The notes under the pieces are model-generated. The model saw only the letters and a program-made list of their open reading frames with translations, made no database searches and was not told where the DNA came from. Shown one piece after another: positions 17,903 through 28,300 of a stretch of 64,000 nucleotides of DNA. Both the position numbers and the translations under genes were made by a program. Origin of the DNA: Streptomyces dengpaensis (GTDB lineage Bacteria; Actinomycetota; Actinomycetes; Streptomycetales; Streptomycetaceae); the NCBI RefSeq assembly GCF_002946835.1, contig NZ_CP026652.1, positions 5,394,001-5,458,000 on the forward strand, read 5' to 3'. The stretch's first letter is position 1; the number at the start of each line of letters is the position of its first letter.

Positions 17903-19234
17903 TCAGACGTACTCCGTAGGAATCACCGGCTCCCCGCGCGAGAGCTGGGTGGCCGACAGCGGCAGGTTGGCACGGGCCGCCGCGTGCCGGTCGCGTACGA
18001 CGTCGAGGGGCTCGCGGGCGACGACCTGGCCGCCCTTGACGAGCTCGGCCAGGAGCTGCCGGTCGGCCAGCCCACCGGGGACGGGACCGGTGCCGATCAC
18101 CTCGGCCTCGGCGACCCCGTGCTCGTCGAGGCGCCGCGCGGCCCACTTGCGCCCGCCGATGGACGTCTTGCCCCCGGTGGACTTCTTGGCCACGGGCACC
18201 AGCGGAGCCTTCGGGTCCGCCGACTCGGCGCGGGCGACCAGCTTGTAGACCATGGAGCAGGTGGGATGGCCGGATCCCGTCACCAGCTGGGTGCCGACGC
18301 CGTACGAGTCCACGGGCGCCGCCGCCAGGGAGGCGATCGCGTACTCGTCCAGGTCCGAGGTCACGATGATCTTCGTCTTGGTCGCGCCCAGCTCGTCCAG
18401 CTGCTGCCGCACCCGGTGCGCGACGAGCAGCAGGTCACCGGAGTCGATGCGGACCGCGCCGAGGTCGGCCCCGGCGACCTCGACGGCCGTCCGGACCGCC
18501 TCGGCGACGTCGTACGTGTCCACGAGCAGCGTCGTGCCCCGGCCGAGCGAGGTCACCTGGGCCTGGAAGGCGTCCCGCTCGCGGTCGTGCAGCAGGGTGA
18601 AGGCGTGCGCGGACGTACCCACGGTCGGAATCCCGTAGCGGAAACCGGCGGCCAGGTCGGAGGTGGTCGCGAACCCGCCGACGTACGCGGCCCGCGCGGC
18701 GGCGACCGCGGACAGCTCGTGTGTGCGCCGGGCACCCATCTCGACCAGCGGCCGGTTGCCCGCGGCGGAGGACATCCGGGAGGCGGCGGCCGCGATCGCC
18801 GAGTCGTGGTTGAGGATCGACAGGATCACGGTCTCCAGCAGCACGCACTGCGCGAAGGACCCCTCGACCCGCACGATCGGCGAGCCCGGGAAGTACACCT
18901 CGCCCTCGGGGTAGCCCCAGATGTCGCCCGTGAACCGGTACGAGGCGAGCCACTCCAGGGTCGGCTCGTCGACGACCCGGCGCTCGCGCAGAAAGCCGAG
19001 TACGTCCGCGTCGAAGCGGAAGTTCTCGACGGCGTCCAGTACCCGCCCGGTGCCGGCCACGACGCCGTACCGCCGCCCCTCCGGCAGCCGGCGGGTGAAG
19101 ACCTCGAAGACCGAGCGCCGGTCGGCGGTGCCTGCCGCGAGGGCGGCCTGCAGCATCGTCAACTCGTAGTGATCAGTGAAGAGCGCCGTCGAGGGAACGT
19201 CCACCGGCAGCCCAAGGTCGTCCGCTGTGTTCAT
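17903..19234 (-). CDS. pncB: Nicotinate phosphoribosyltransferase
   Basis: Makes nicotinate mononucleotide from nicotinate and PRPP with ATP hydrolysis. About 443 residues from the ATG at 19234 (an upstream ATG at 19255 adds seven residues). Family signatures: TDHYELTMLQAAL near the start, VFEVFTRRLPEGRRYGVVAG, the RIDSGDL and VTSDLDEYAI substrate-binding segments, and VDSYGVGTQLVTG. Together with pncA downstream it completes salvage from nicotinamide. The start region is divergent from clpS, with about 110 bp between. Confidence 0.94.
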   Translation of the reverse strand: MNTADDLGLPVDVPSTALFTDHYELTMLQAALAAGTADRRSVFEVFTRRLPEGRRYGVVAGTGRVLDAVENFRFDADVLGFLRERRVVDEPTLEWLASYRFTGDIWGYPEGEVYFPGSPIVRVEGSFAQCVLLETVILSILNHDSAIAAAASRMSSAAGNRPLVEMGARRTHELSAVAAARAAYVGGFATTSDLAAGFRYGIPTVGTSAHAFTLLHDRERDAFQAQVTSLGRGTTLLVDTYDVAEAVRTAVEVAGADLGAVRIDSGDLLLVAHRVRQQLDELGATKTKIIVTSDLDEYAIASLAAAPVDSYGVGTQLVTGSGHPTCSMVYKLVARAESADPKAPLVPVAKKSTGGKTSIGGRKWAARRLDEHGVAEAEVIGTGPVPGGLADRQLLAELVKGGQVVAREPLDVVRDRHAAARANLPLSATQLSRGEPVIPTEYV

Positions 19235-19345
19235 GTCGACTGATCGTACTCCCATCTCGTCACTCTGACGATTTATGGAGGTGGGCGCCGGGACTCGGTG
19301 AATCGGCGGGGCCCGTTTGTGCGGGTGCCCCCCTCTGGTGGCAGC

Positions 19346-19663
19346 ATGGGCGGTGTGACGGCTCCCGCACCCCTAGAGATCGAAAAGACCGAGTCGGCGG
19401 AGGAGGCCTCCGCCGTACCCGAGCCCGACGTCCCCTGGGTGACGATCGTCCACAACGACCCGGTCAACCTCATGAGCTACGTGACGTATGTCTTCCAGAC
19501 GTACTTCGGCTACACCAAGGACAAGGCCACCAAGCTCATGCTCGACGTCCATCACAAGGGCCGGGCGGTCGTCTCCAGCGGGACGCGCGAGGAGATGGAA
19601 CGCGACGTACAGGCCATGCACGGCTACGGTCTGTGGGCCACCCTTCAGCAGGACCGGAAATAG
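19346..19663 (+). CDS. clpS: ATP-dependent Clp protease adaptor ClpS
   Basis: About 105 residues; delivers N-end-rule substrates to ClpAP or ClpCP. The diagnostic core is [20 protein letters not shown] followed by [13 protein letters not shown] and a C-terminal [13 protein letters not shown]; the N-terminal 25 residues are the expected flexible tail. The ATG at 19346 and a GTG nine bases later are both possible starts. The DUF2017 gene follows after 50 bp, the standard actinobacterial pair. The last 17 bases of clpS are repeated in the spacer (19686-19702) with one mismatch. Confidence 0.94.
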   Translation: MGGVTAPAPLEIEKTESAEEASAVPEPDVPWVTIVHNDPVNLMSYVTYVFQTYFGYTKDKATKLMLDVHHKGRAVVSSGTREEMERDVQAMHGYGLWATLQQDRK

Positions 19664-19713
19664 CTCGCACAGCCCGCACATCGACGCAGGACCGGAAGTA
19701 GCGAACTCACTCC

Positions 19714-20319
19714 ATGCCAGGACACTTCGAACCGCTCCCCGGCGGCGGCGCGGCCGTCGCGCTCGACGAGGTCGAGATCTCCATCATCCGCTCCCTCGCC
19801 GTCCAGCTCCTGGAGCTCATCGGTCCCGGCCCCGCCGAGAACGCGCCCGCGGACCCGCTCGCCGAGCTGTTCGCGGAGGGCCCCAGCGAGCCGCCCGCCG
19901 ACCCTGTGCTGCAACGTCTGTTCCCCGACGCGTACAGCGCCCCCGCCGGCGAGGTGACCACCGCCGAGGAGGCCGAGGAGCAGCGGGCGCACTCCGCGGA
20001 GTTCCGCCGCTTCACCGAGAACGACCTGCGCGCGGGCAAGCGCGAGAACGCCCTCGCGGTCATCCGCTCGCTCGATGCCCTGACGCTCGGCGGTGACGGC
20101 GGCGCCGTCCTCAAGCTGACCGCGGAACAGTCGGAGCAGTGGCTGCGCGCCCTCAACGACCTGCGCCTGGCGATCGGCTCCCGGCTCGACGTCGTCGACG
20201 AGCAGGACACCGACCTCCTCTACCGGCTCCCGGACGAGGATCCGCGCAAGCCGATGGTGATGGCGTATCTGTGGCTGGGCGGGCTCCAGGAGACGCTGGT
20301 CGAGACGCTGATGCCGTAG
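19714..20319 (+). CDS. DUF2017 protein, ClpS operon partner
   Basis: 201 residues, cytoplasmic, mostly helical and acidic. It matches the DUF2017 pattern as I recall it (FEPLPGGGAAVALDEVEISIIRSL start, FRRFTENDLRAGKRENA middle, PDEDPRKPMVMAYLWLGGLQETLV end). Biochemical role unknown; its constant place after clpS suggests a link to regulated proteolysis. The stop is followed by a degenerate repeat tract. Confidence 0.88.
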   Translation: MPGHFEPLPGGGAAVALDEVEISIIRSLAVQLLELIGPGPAENAPADPLAELFAEGPSEPPADPVLQRLFPDAYSAPAGEVTTAEEAEEQRAHSAEFRRFTENDLRAGKRENALAVIRSLDALTLGGDGGAVLKLTAEQSEQWLRALNDLRLAIGSRLDVVDEQDTDLLYRLPDEDPRKPMVMAYLWLGGLQETLVETLMP

Positions 20320-20855
20320 TCCGTACGCCGATGACGTGTTCGTACGTCTTCGCTCCGGCTTCGCATGGCTTCGTACGTCTTCGCGCATCTTCGTATGTCT
20401 TCTTCGTGGGCCTTCGTGCGTCTTCGTGCGCGGAGTCAGCATCCGTGCGTCGGTGAGGCCTTCGTGCGTCGAGTCTCACATCCGTGCGTCGATGCCGTAT
20501 CCGTACAGCGGGTCGTCATCCGCGCGTCGATGCGGTGATGGATCACGTTCGCTTAGCGGACGCTCAATTCCGGATAACGATCGCATCACCGATCTGGCCC
20601 GCTATGCACCCCCGATTACTTTTTGTCCGCTTCTTCCTGTGGCATGCCTTACATCAGCCCAAGCCGATCAACATTGCGGCCGTGATAGATCTTCACGACC
20701 GCCCGACAGGACACCACCCACGTCCGGTCGGGTGCGCCACCGACCGGCAGACCGCCGGGGCAGGGCAGAAAGCTCCACCTATCCGGGGGGATCGGAACCC
20801 GATCCGAAGCCATGGAACTACTGGCTCGGATCGGCTGGAGAAAGGCGCACCACAC
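20320..20855. other. Intergenic region with CTTCGT repeats and the permease leader
   Basis: 536 bp without a convincing gene. Bases 20337-20480 are a decayed repeat of CTTCGTACGTCTTCG and CCGTGCGTCG units. The right half (about 20560-20700) is less GC-rich than its surroundings, contains AATTCCGGATAACGATC, and should hold the permease promoter; the remaining 150 bases are a long 5' leader with no riboswitch I can recognise. Confidence 0.55.
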
Positions 20856-22316
20856 ATGACCTCGTCGCAGGTCGGTAAGCACGACCAGAACCGTGCCGGC
20901 AGTGAGGCCGTGGTCGGCGACGCCCCCGAAGAGGGGTACGAGCGCGGGCTCGGCAGCCGCCAGGTTCAGATGATCGCCATCGGCGGCGCCATCGGCGTCG
21001 GCCTCTTCCTGGGAGCCGGGGCGAACATCGCCAAGGCCGGACCCAGCCTCATTTTCATGTACGCCATCGCGGGCGTGATCATCTTCTTCATCATGCGGGC
21101 GCTCGGCGAGCTCCTGCTCTACCGCCCCGTCTCGGGCTCCTTCGCGGAGTACTCCCGCGAGTTCCTCGGCCCGTTCTTCGGCTACTTCACCGGCTGGACG
21201 TACTGGCTGATGTGGGTGGTGACCGGCATGGCCGAGCTGACGGCCGCCGCGATCTACGTCAATTACTGGTTCCCGTCGATCCCGCAATGGGTCACGGCCC
21301 TGGTCTTCCTGATCGTTCTGTTCGCGGCCAACCTGATCTCGGTCAAGCTGTTCGGTGAGATCGAGTTCTGGTTCTCGATGGTCAAGGTGACGGCGCTGAT
21401 CGGCATGATCGTGGTCGGTCTCGGCGTGCTCACCTTCGGCTTCAGCTCCGCCGGTGACACCGCCGCCGTGTCCAACCTCTGGGCTTTCGACGGCTTCTTC
21501 CCCAAGGGCATCGGCTCCTCGCTGATGACCCTGCAGGGCGTCATGTTCGCCTACCTCGCCGTCGAGCTCGTCGGCGTCACCGCGGGCGAGTCCGAGAACC
21601 CCGAGAAGACGCTCCCCAAGGCGATCAACACCCTGCCCTGGCGCATCGCGCTCTTCTACGTCGGTGCCCTCACGGTCATCCTCTGCGTCGTGAAGTGGAC
21701 GGAGTTCGCACCAGGCGTCAGCCCGTTCGTCGCGGCCTTCGCGAAAATCGGCATCCCGGCGGGTGCGGCCATCGTCAACTTCGTCGTGCTGACCGCGGCC
21801 CTGTCGTCCTGTAACTCCGGCATGTACTCCACGGGCCGTATGCTCCGTACCCTCGCGGACAACGGCGAGGCCCCGAAGGTCTTCAGCAAGCTGTCGAAGA
21901 CCAAGACCCCTGCCTTCGGCATCACCGTCTCCGTGCTCTTCATGGGCATCGGCGTGATCCTGAACTACATCGTCCCGGAGAAGGCCTTCGGCTACGTCGT
22001 CTCCGTCGCCACCGCGGCCGGCATCTGGACCTGGCTGATGATCCTGGTCAGCCACGTCCTCTACCGCCGCGCGGTCGACGCGGGTCGGCTGCCCGCTTCC
22101 TCGTTCCCCGCGCCGGGCGGCTCGAAGTGCAGCTACGTGGCCATCGCGTTCCTGCTCTTCGTCACCGGCCTCATCGCATACGACGCCGACTCTCGTATCT
22201 GCCTGTATGTGATGGCCGGATGGGCGGTCCTGCTCGGCATCGGCTGGGCCGTGCTGAAGTCGCGCAACCCGGAGATCACCGAGCGCCGCGAGCCGGAGTT
22301 CGAGAAGGTCGGCTGA
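20856..22316 (+). CDS. Amino-acid permease (APC superfamily, AAT family)
   Basis: 486 residues with about 12 membrane segments. Family signatures: GLGSRQVQMIAIGGAIGVGLF at the first helix, GELLLYRPVSGSFAEYSREF, and the SENPEKTLPKAINTLPWRI loop. This group imports amino acids such as asparagine, GABA, aromatic or branched-chain residues with protons; the substrate is not resolvable here. The ATG has a GGAGAAAGG site. A strong hairpin terminator follows at about 22410. Confidence 0.92.
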   Translation: MTSSQVGKHDQNRAGSEAVVGDAPEEGYERGLGSRQVQMIAIGGAIGVGLFLGAGANIAKAGPSLIFMYAIAGVIIFFIMRALGELLLYRPVSGSFAEYSREFLGPFFGYFTGWTYWLMWVVTGMAELTAAAIYVNYWFPSIPQWVTALVFLIVLFAANLISVKLFGEIEFWFSMVKVTALIGMIVVGLGVLTFGFSSAGDTAAVSNLWAFDGFFPKGIGSSLMTLQGVMFAYLAVELVGVTAGESENPEKTLPKAINTLPWRIALFYVGALTVILCVVKWTEFAPGVSPFVAAFAKIGIPAGAAIVNFVVLTAALSSCNSGMYSTGRMLRTLADNGEAPKVFSKLSKTKTPAFGITVSVLFMGIGVILNYIVPEKAFGYVVSVATAAGIWTWLMILVSHVLYRRAVDAGRLPASSFPAPGGSKCSYVAIAFLLFVTGLIAYDADSRICLYVMAGWAVLLGIGWAVLKSRNPEITERREPEFEKVG

Positions 22317-22404
22317 ACCAGTTGGCCAAGGCCGGCCGAACCACTCGGTGAACGCCGGCCGGGCCACTCGGCACAGGCCGGCTGGGCCTCCTAGCTCAGC
22401 ATGT

Positions 22405-22441
22405 GGGCTGTCCCGTACCACCCCTCGGTACGGGACGGCCC
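22405..22441 (+). terminator. Hairpin terminator after the amino-acid permease
   Basis: GTCCCGTACC (22410-22419) and GGTACGGGAC (22427-22436) pair perfectly around a seven-base loop, and flanking GGC/GCC extends the stem past one mismatch. Just before it (22317-22388) are three copies of a GCCGGCC-CCACTCGG repeat. Confidence 0.75.
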
Positions 22442-22515
22442 GCCCGTCGCCCACCACCGCCCTACCTGACGCGCTGCGCGCGGCCCCTTTTGATTTCCTG
22501 CTTATCCTGACCACC

Positions 22516-22938
22516 ATGCTGACCATCACCCAGGCCCTGTTCGACCAGATCGTCGCCCACGCGCGTCAGGACCACCCCGACGAGGCGTGCGGCGTGGTCG
22601 CCGGCCCGGTGGGCGAAGGCCGCCCCGAGCGCTTCATCCCGATGCTGAACGCCGCCCGCTCGCCCACGTTCTACGAGTTCGACTCCGGCGACCTGCTGAA
22701 GCTGTACCGGGAGATGGACGACCGCGACGAGGAACCGGTCGTCATCTACCACTCCCACACGGCGACCGAGGCGTACCCCTCCCGCACGGACATCTCCTAC
22801 GCGAACGAGCCCGGCGCGCACTACGTCCTGGTCTCGACGGCGGACGGGGACGGCGCGGGCCCCTTCCAGTTCCGCTCGTACCGGATCGTGGAGGGTGAGG
22901 TGACGGAGGAGGAGATCAAGGTCGTAGAGGCGTACTGA
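22516..22938 (+). CDS. mec: JAMM metalloprotease of the CysO system (Mec-like)
   Basis: 140-residue MPN/JAMM protease. The zinc motif is complete: Glu23, then His79-Ser-His81 followed by Ser89 and Asp92 (HSHTATEAYPSRTD). In Mycobacterium tuberculosis the homologue releases cysteine from the sulfur-carrier protein CysO after CysM has built it there. Here cysO and cysM follow downstream, with a Cys-ending leader peptide in between. The ATG lies about 80 bp past the terminator of the permease, so it starts its own unit. Confidence 0.9.
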   Translation: MLTITQALFDQIVAHARQDHPDEACGVVAGPVGEGRPERFIPMLNAARSPTFYEFDSGDLLKLYREMDDRDEEPVVIYHSHTATEAYPSRTDISYANEPGAHYVLVSTADGDGAGPFQFRSYRIVEGEVTEEEIKVVEAY

Positions 22939-23017
22939 TCTCGAACTCCGGTCGAAAACGGTCCGAACTGTGAGATCACACTCCGGGGCCCCAGCAGGGA
23001 ATCGATACGATGAGCCC

Positions 23018-23119
23018 ATGGTTTCCCACGACGTGAGCGACAAGACGCCGGGCATGCTGCTCGTGGCGCGGCTGCACGTCGACCTGTGCAGGCTGCAGAG
23101 CGCCATCTGTACGTGCTGA
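23018..23119 (+). CDS. Cysteine-ending leader peptide upstream of cysO
   Basis: A 33-residue reading frame, ATG to TGA, containing ARLHVDLCRLQSAICTC at its end. Streptomyces genomes carry many tiny leader peptides of the form R-x-HVDL-x-R-x-x-SA-x-C in front of sulfur and cysteine genes, and mycobacteria use cysteine-coding short frames as attenuators. Three cysteines fall in the last 16 codons, two of them (Cys-Thr-Cys) just before the stop, so ribosome stalling under cysteine starvation could control cysO/cysM downstream. The 112 bp to cysO are GC-rich and can fold. Too short for most gene finders. Confidence 0.72.
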   Translation: MVSHDVSDKTPGMLLVARLHVDLCRLQSAICTC

Positions 23120-23231
23120 TCCTGCCGCCGTACGGCCGTGGGCCGCGGCGCCGACGTTGGCGTACCCCTTGCTTTTCCGCGCTGCCGCGCGCTGTCCGAC
23201 CTGACTTTCCTCCCGACAGGAGCCCTGAGCC

Positions 23232-23510
23232 ATGGCCATCGAGGTCCGCATCCCCACGATCCTTCGCACCTACACCGACGGTCAGAAGGCCGTCGAGGGA
23301 GCCGGGGAGACCCTCGCCGAGCTGTTCGCCGACCTCGACACCCGCCATACGGGCATCCAGGCTCGCATCGTCGACGAAGGCCAGCTGCGCCGCTTCGTCA
23401 ACGTCTACCTGAACGACGAGGACGTCCGCTTCCTCGACGGCATCAACACCAAGCTGACCGACGGCGACAACGTCACGATCCTGCCGGCCGTCGCCGGCGG
23501 CATGGCCTGA
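23232..23510 (+). CDS. cysO: Sulfur-carrier protein CysO (ThiS/MoaD family)
   Basis: 92-residue ubiquitin-fold sulfur carrier for cysteine synthesis. It has the RRFVNVYLNDEDVRFLDG strand pattern and ends NVTILPAVAGGMA. The active form must end in Gly-Gly, which is adenylated and thiocarboxylated; here two residues (Met-Ala) follow, so processing is needed first, plausibly by the JAMM protease encoded upstream. The start has an AGGAG site. cysM begins 17 bp downstream, so the two are cotranscribed. Confidence 0.93.
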   Translation: MAIEVRIPTILRTYTDGQKAVEGAGETLAELFADLDTRHTGIQARIVDEGQLRRFVNVYLNDEDVRFLDGINTKLTDGDNVTILPAVAGGMA

Positions 23511-23521
23511 TAGGCCGCTGA

Positions 23522-24478
<957 letters not shown>

Positions 24479-24484
24479 CCTGAG

Positions 24485-24551
24485 CCCGTCCGGCGTTTGA
24501 GGACGAGCGCGTTCAGCGCGACAGCGGGGGTCTGGGGGCGACAGCCCCCAG
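24485..24551. repeat. Streptomyces intergenic repeat plus hairpin after cysM
   Basis: CGTCCGGCGTTTGAGGACGA is a sequence I recognise as recurring between genes in many Streptomyces genomes. It is followed by a hairpin, CTGGGGGC (24532-24539) with GCCCCCAG (24544-24551), placed as a terminator for cysM and the convergent PemK-like gene. Confidence 0.7.
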
Positions 24552-24617
24552 GGACGATGGGGAGGGTAGGGGCGGAGGGGGCCAAAGAACGCTCCGCCCC
24601 AGCCTCGCTCCCCGGCC

Positions 24618-25082
24618 TCAGCCCGCCAGATGCCGCACCTGATCCCACAACACCGGATCCACCACCCCCACCCTCCGGCGGAAGTCCCACACAGCAACCT
24701 CCCGCAGCTCATCCGTCTCAAGGAAGCTGGCCCGCCCATGGGCATCCCCCACGGCTCCCGGCGGCAACGGAATCACCCCGGCCCGCTCATCGTGGTACTT
24801 GCTGGTGATCTTCGCGACGGTGGCAAGATTCCCCCGCACGGCCAGCACCAGACAGGGCCGTTCCTTGGCCCCCGGCCGCCCCCCGGCCTCGTAGGGAACG
24901 TTCGCCCACCAGATCTCCGCGGCCCGCGGCCGAGGCGCCCCCCGCCGCCGCACCCCCACCCGCCCTGGTGGACGCAGTCGCCCGCCCGGCCGGCGCCCCA
25001 GGCGCCCCCAGCCGTCCACCAGCACGGCGACCAACGCGAGCAGCACCACCGCCGCCAGCGCGAGCCACCAGGACGTGTCCAT
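24618..25082 (-). CDS. Membrane-anchored PemK/MazF-like protein
   Basis: 154 residues from the ATG at 25082. The N-terminal helix (WWLALAAVVLLALVAVLV) is a membrane anchor. After a basic linker, the C-terminal 90 residues have a PemK/MazF-type fold: AEIWWANVPYEAGGRPGAKERPCLVLAV, then VAKITSKYH and ELREVAVWDFRRRVGVVDPVLWDQVR. Classic MazF toxins are soluble mRNA endonucleases paired with an antitoxin; here there is an anchor and no small antitoxin gene on either side. It could be a domesticated RNase-fold protein. Convergent with cysM. Confidence 0.75.
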   Translation of the reverse strand: MDTSWWLALAAVVLLALVAVLVDGWGRLGRRPGGRLRPPGRVGVRRRGAPRPRAAEIWWANVPYEAGGRPGAKERPCLVLAVRGNLATVAKITSKYHDERAGVIPLPPGAVGDAHGRASFLETDELREVAVWDFRRRVGVVDPVLWDQVRHLAG

Positions 25083-25341
25083 ACCGACGACGTTACCGGC
25101 GCGCTTTCGCAGCCGCCCCCCACCCACCTCCGCCCGGACGGCCCGGCCCACCCCACGTCCATCCGAACCGGTGACACCACAGGTGAGTTCGCCCACAACA
25201 GCCGCTGGTGGAGGAGCGACCCGCCCTTTCGCGCCTTACGCTCGACGGACCGCACGACCCCCGTACCCGTACCTGCATCCGAGTATCTGCACCCCGCATC
25301 TACTCTCTGCACTTCCTGCCAGCGCGGAGGTTCCAGCTCTT

Positions 25342-26094
25342 ATGAAGCTCACCGTCGTCGGCTGCTCGGGGTCGTTCCCGTCCGCGGAATCGGCCTGCTC
25401 GAGCTACCTCGTAGAGGCCGACGGCTTCCGGCTGCTCCTCGACATGGGCAACGGCGCCCTGGGCGAGTTGCAGCGCCACTGCGGTCTCTACGACCTCGAC
25501 GCGATCTTCCTCAGCCATCTGCACGCCGACCACTGCATCGACATGCTCGCCTATTTCGTGGCGCGCTACTACCGGCACGAAGGCGGCCGCTGCGACCCGA
25601 TCCCGGTCTACGGCCCCGAAGGCACCGAACAGCGCCTGACCACGGCCTACGCCGACACCCCTTCCGCCTCCTCGATGAGCGAGGTCTTCGACTTTCACAC
25701 GGTCAAGCCGGGCACGTTCGAGATCGGCGCGTTCACCGTGCACACGGAGCGGGTGAGTCACCCCGTGGAGGCGTACGGCATCCGCGTGGAGCACGGCGGA
25801 AAGTCGCTCACGTACTCCGGAGACACGGGCGTGACCACGGCCCTGGACGAACTCGCCCGCGACACGGACCTGTTCCTGTGCGAGGCCGCGTTCACCCACG
25901 GCAAGGAGGACATCCCGAACCTCCACCTCAACGGCCGCGAGGCAGGCGAGTCCGCCGCCCGCGCCGGCGCCCGCCGCCTGCTGCTCACCCACATCCCCCC
26001 GTGGACGGACCCCCAGATCAACCTGGCGGACGCCCGCGCGGTGTACACGGGGCCCGCGGAGCTGGCGGTGCCGCGGAGGTCGTACGAGGTCTAG
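25342..26094 (+). CDS. Metallo-beta-lactamase-fold hydrolase
   Basis: 250 residues. The motif HLHADH (59-64) plus later SHP, SGDTG and LLTHIPPWTDP give the full two-metal site of the RNase Z/phosphodiesterase-like branch (PhnP/ElaC-like). No signal peptide, so cytoplasmic. Substrate unknown: cyclic nucleotide, phosphodiester or tRNA 3' end are the family options, but RNase Z exosite sequences are not evident. The ATG has a GGAGG site. Convergent with nagE, with a shared terminator. Confidence 0.88.
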   Translation: MKLTVVGCSGSFPSAESACSSYLVEADGFRLLLDMGNGALGELQRHCGLYDLDAIFLSHLHADHCIDMLAYFVARYYRHEGGRCDPIPVYGPEGTEQRLTTAYADTPSASSMSEVFDFHTVKPGTFEIGAFTVHTERVSHPVEAYGIRVEHGGKSLTYSGDTGVTTALDELARDTDLFLCEAAFTHGKEDIPNLHLNGREAGESAARAGARRLLLTHIPPWTDPQINLADARAVYTGPAELAVPRRSYEV

Positions 26095-26128
26095 AACCCG
26101 TACGACGTCCACAGCCCGTACATGAAGA

Positions 26129-26156
26129 GAGGGCCCCCGGATCTCCGGGGGCCCTC
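26129..26156. terminator. Bidirectional terminator between hydrolase and nagE
   Basis: GAGGGCCCCCGG (26129-26140) pairs perfectly with CCGGGGGCCCTC (26145-26156) around ATCT. It is located between two convergent stop codons. Confidence 0.9.
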
Positions 26157-26172
26157 ACTGACGTACGCGGGC

Positions 26173-27438
<1,266 letters not shown>

Positions 27439-27537
27439 AACTTCCTCCAGTAGGCAAGGCGCCGCCCGGGGACAGGGAAGGTGGGACGGCGGCGTCTCCG
27501 ATGGACCGCGACGGCGCGCCCCGACCCGGGGCAGTCC

Positions 27538-27570
27538 GCAGGTCTACACCACTCAGTGGTGTAGACCTGT
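27538..27570. promoter_or_regulatory. Twin DasR (dre) operator for nagE
   Basis: A near-perfect inverted repeat, AGGTCTACACCACT (27540-27553), one base, AGTGGTGTAGACCT (27555-27568). Each arm is itself a DasR element: AGTGGTGTAGACCTGT on plus, and AGTGGTGTAGACCTGC on minus, close to the known consensus AGTGGTCTAGACCACT. Two dre sites head to head would allow cooperative binding at the nagE promoter. Confidence 0.82.
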
Positions 27571-27757
27571 TCTAGCACGGTGAAGGCTGGATAAGGAACC
27601 CGCGCAATTGTACGGGCATGGCCATAGCCGGAAAAAGTGGCTGGAAGTGGTTGAGGTCGTGACGAAGAACCCTTGGTCGTGACGAACGGGCTCGGGCCGG
27701 GGTGGTCCGAGGGCTCCCGATGCCCAGGGCTCACACCGGTTTGGCGACTCCCCGGCT

Positions 27758-27773
27758 ACTGGTATAGACCAGT
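27758..27773. promoter_or_regulatory. DasR (dre) operator for nagF
   Basis: ACTGGTATAGACCAGT matches the dre consensus apart from one central base. It lies 120 bp before the nagF start, on the nagF side of the divergent promoter region. The region from 27439 to 27892 otherwise holds no gene. Confidence 0.85.
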
Positions 27774-27892
27774 CCCGACCGGTCGGTCGCCCGTCGTGAA
27801 CACCGTCAATCGGTAGGTACGAGGTGACCGCTCGCGAAGCTGGGCCAACTGTGGGTTACTGCGACAAAGCGGTTCGGATCAGGGAGTAGGAC

Positions 27893-28126
27893 ATGGCCAC
27901 CAAGGCTGAGAAGATCGTCGCCGGGCTCGGCGGCATCGACAACATCGAAGAGATCGAGGGCTGCATCACCCGCCTGCGCACCGAGGTCAACGACCCCTCA
28001 CTGGTCGACGAAGCCGCCCTGAAGGCCGCCGGCGCCCACGGAGTCGTGAAGATGGGCACCGCGATCCAGGTCGTCATCGGCACGGACGCGGACCCGATCG
28101 CCGGGGAGATCGAAGACATGATGTGA
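27893..28126 (+). CDS. nagF: N-acetylglucosamine PTS EIIB component
   Basis: 77-residue EIIB domain as a stand-alone protein. Cys24 in IEEIEGCITRLR is the phosphorylated cysteine, followed by the usual DEAALKAAGAHGVVKMG and IQVVIG segments. It accepts phosphate from EIIA and passes it to N-acetylglucosamine bound by NagE. The gene is divergent from nagE with a DasR operator of its own. The ATG is preceded by GGGAGTAGGAC. Confidence 0.93.
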   Translation: MATKAEKIVAGLGGIDNIEEIEGCITRLRTEVNDPSLVDEAALKAAGAHGVVKMGTAIQVVIGTDADPIAGEIEDMM

Positions 28127-28138
28127 GTCACAGGGCTT

Positions 28139-28226
28139 CCCGGGCCTCGGGCTTTCCCCAGCCTTCGGGGACTCCCCGGCCTTCGGGCGCTCCCCGATCC
28201 TCGGACGTTCGCCGCCCCTCGGGCCC
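28139..28226. repeat. CCTTCGGG/CTCCCC direct repeats after nagF
   Basis: Five or six decayed copies of CCTCGGGCTTTCCCC/CCTTCGGGGACTCCCC. They can form several small CCGAAGG hairpins, so the tract might act as a terminator between nagF and rph. Confidence 0.5.
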
Positions 28227-28300
28227 CGTGTCTCACCGCTGAGGGGCTGCTTCCGTTACCGGCGACAGGGCCCAGGCCGTATGCGGCTAGGCTCGTCGCC

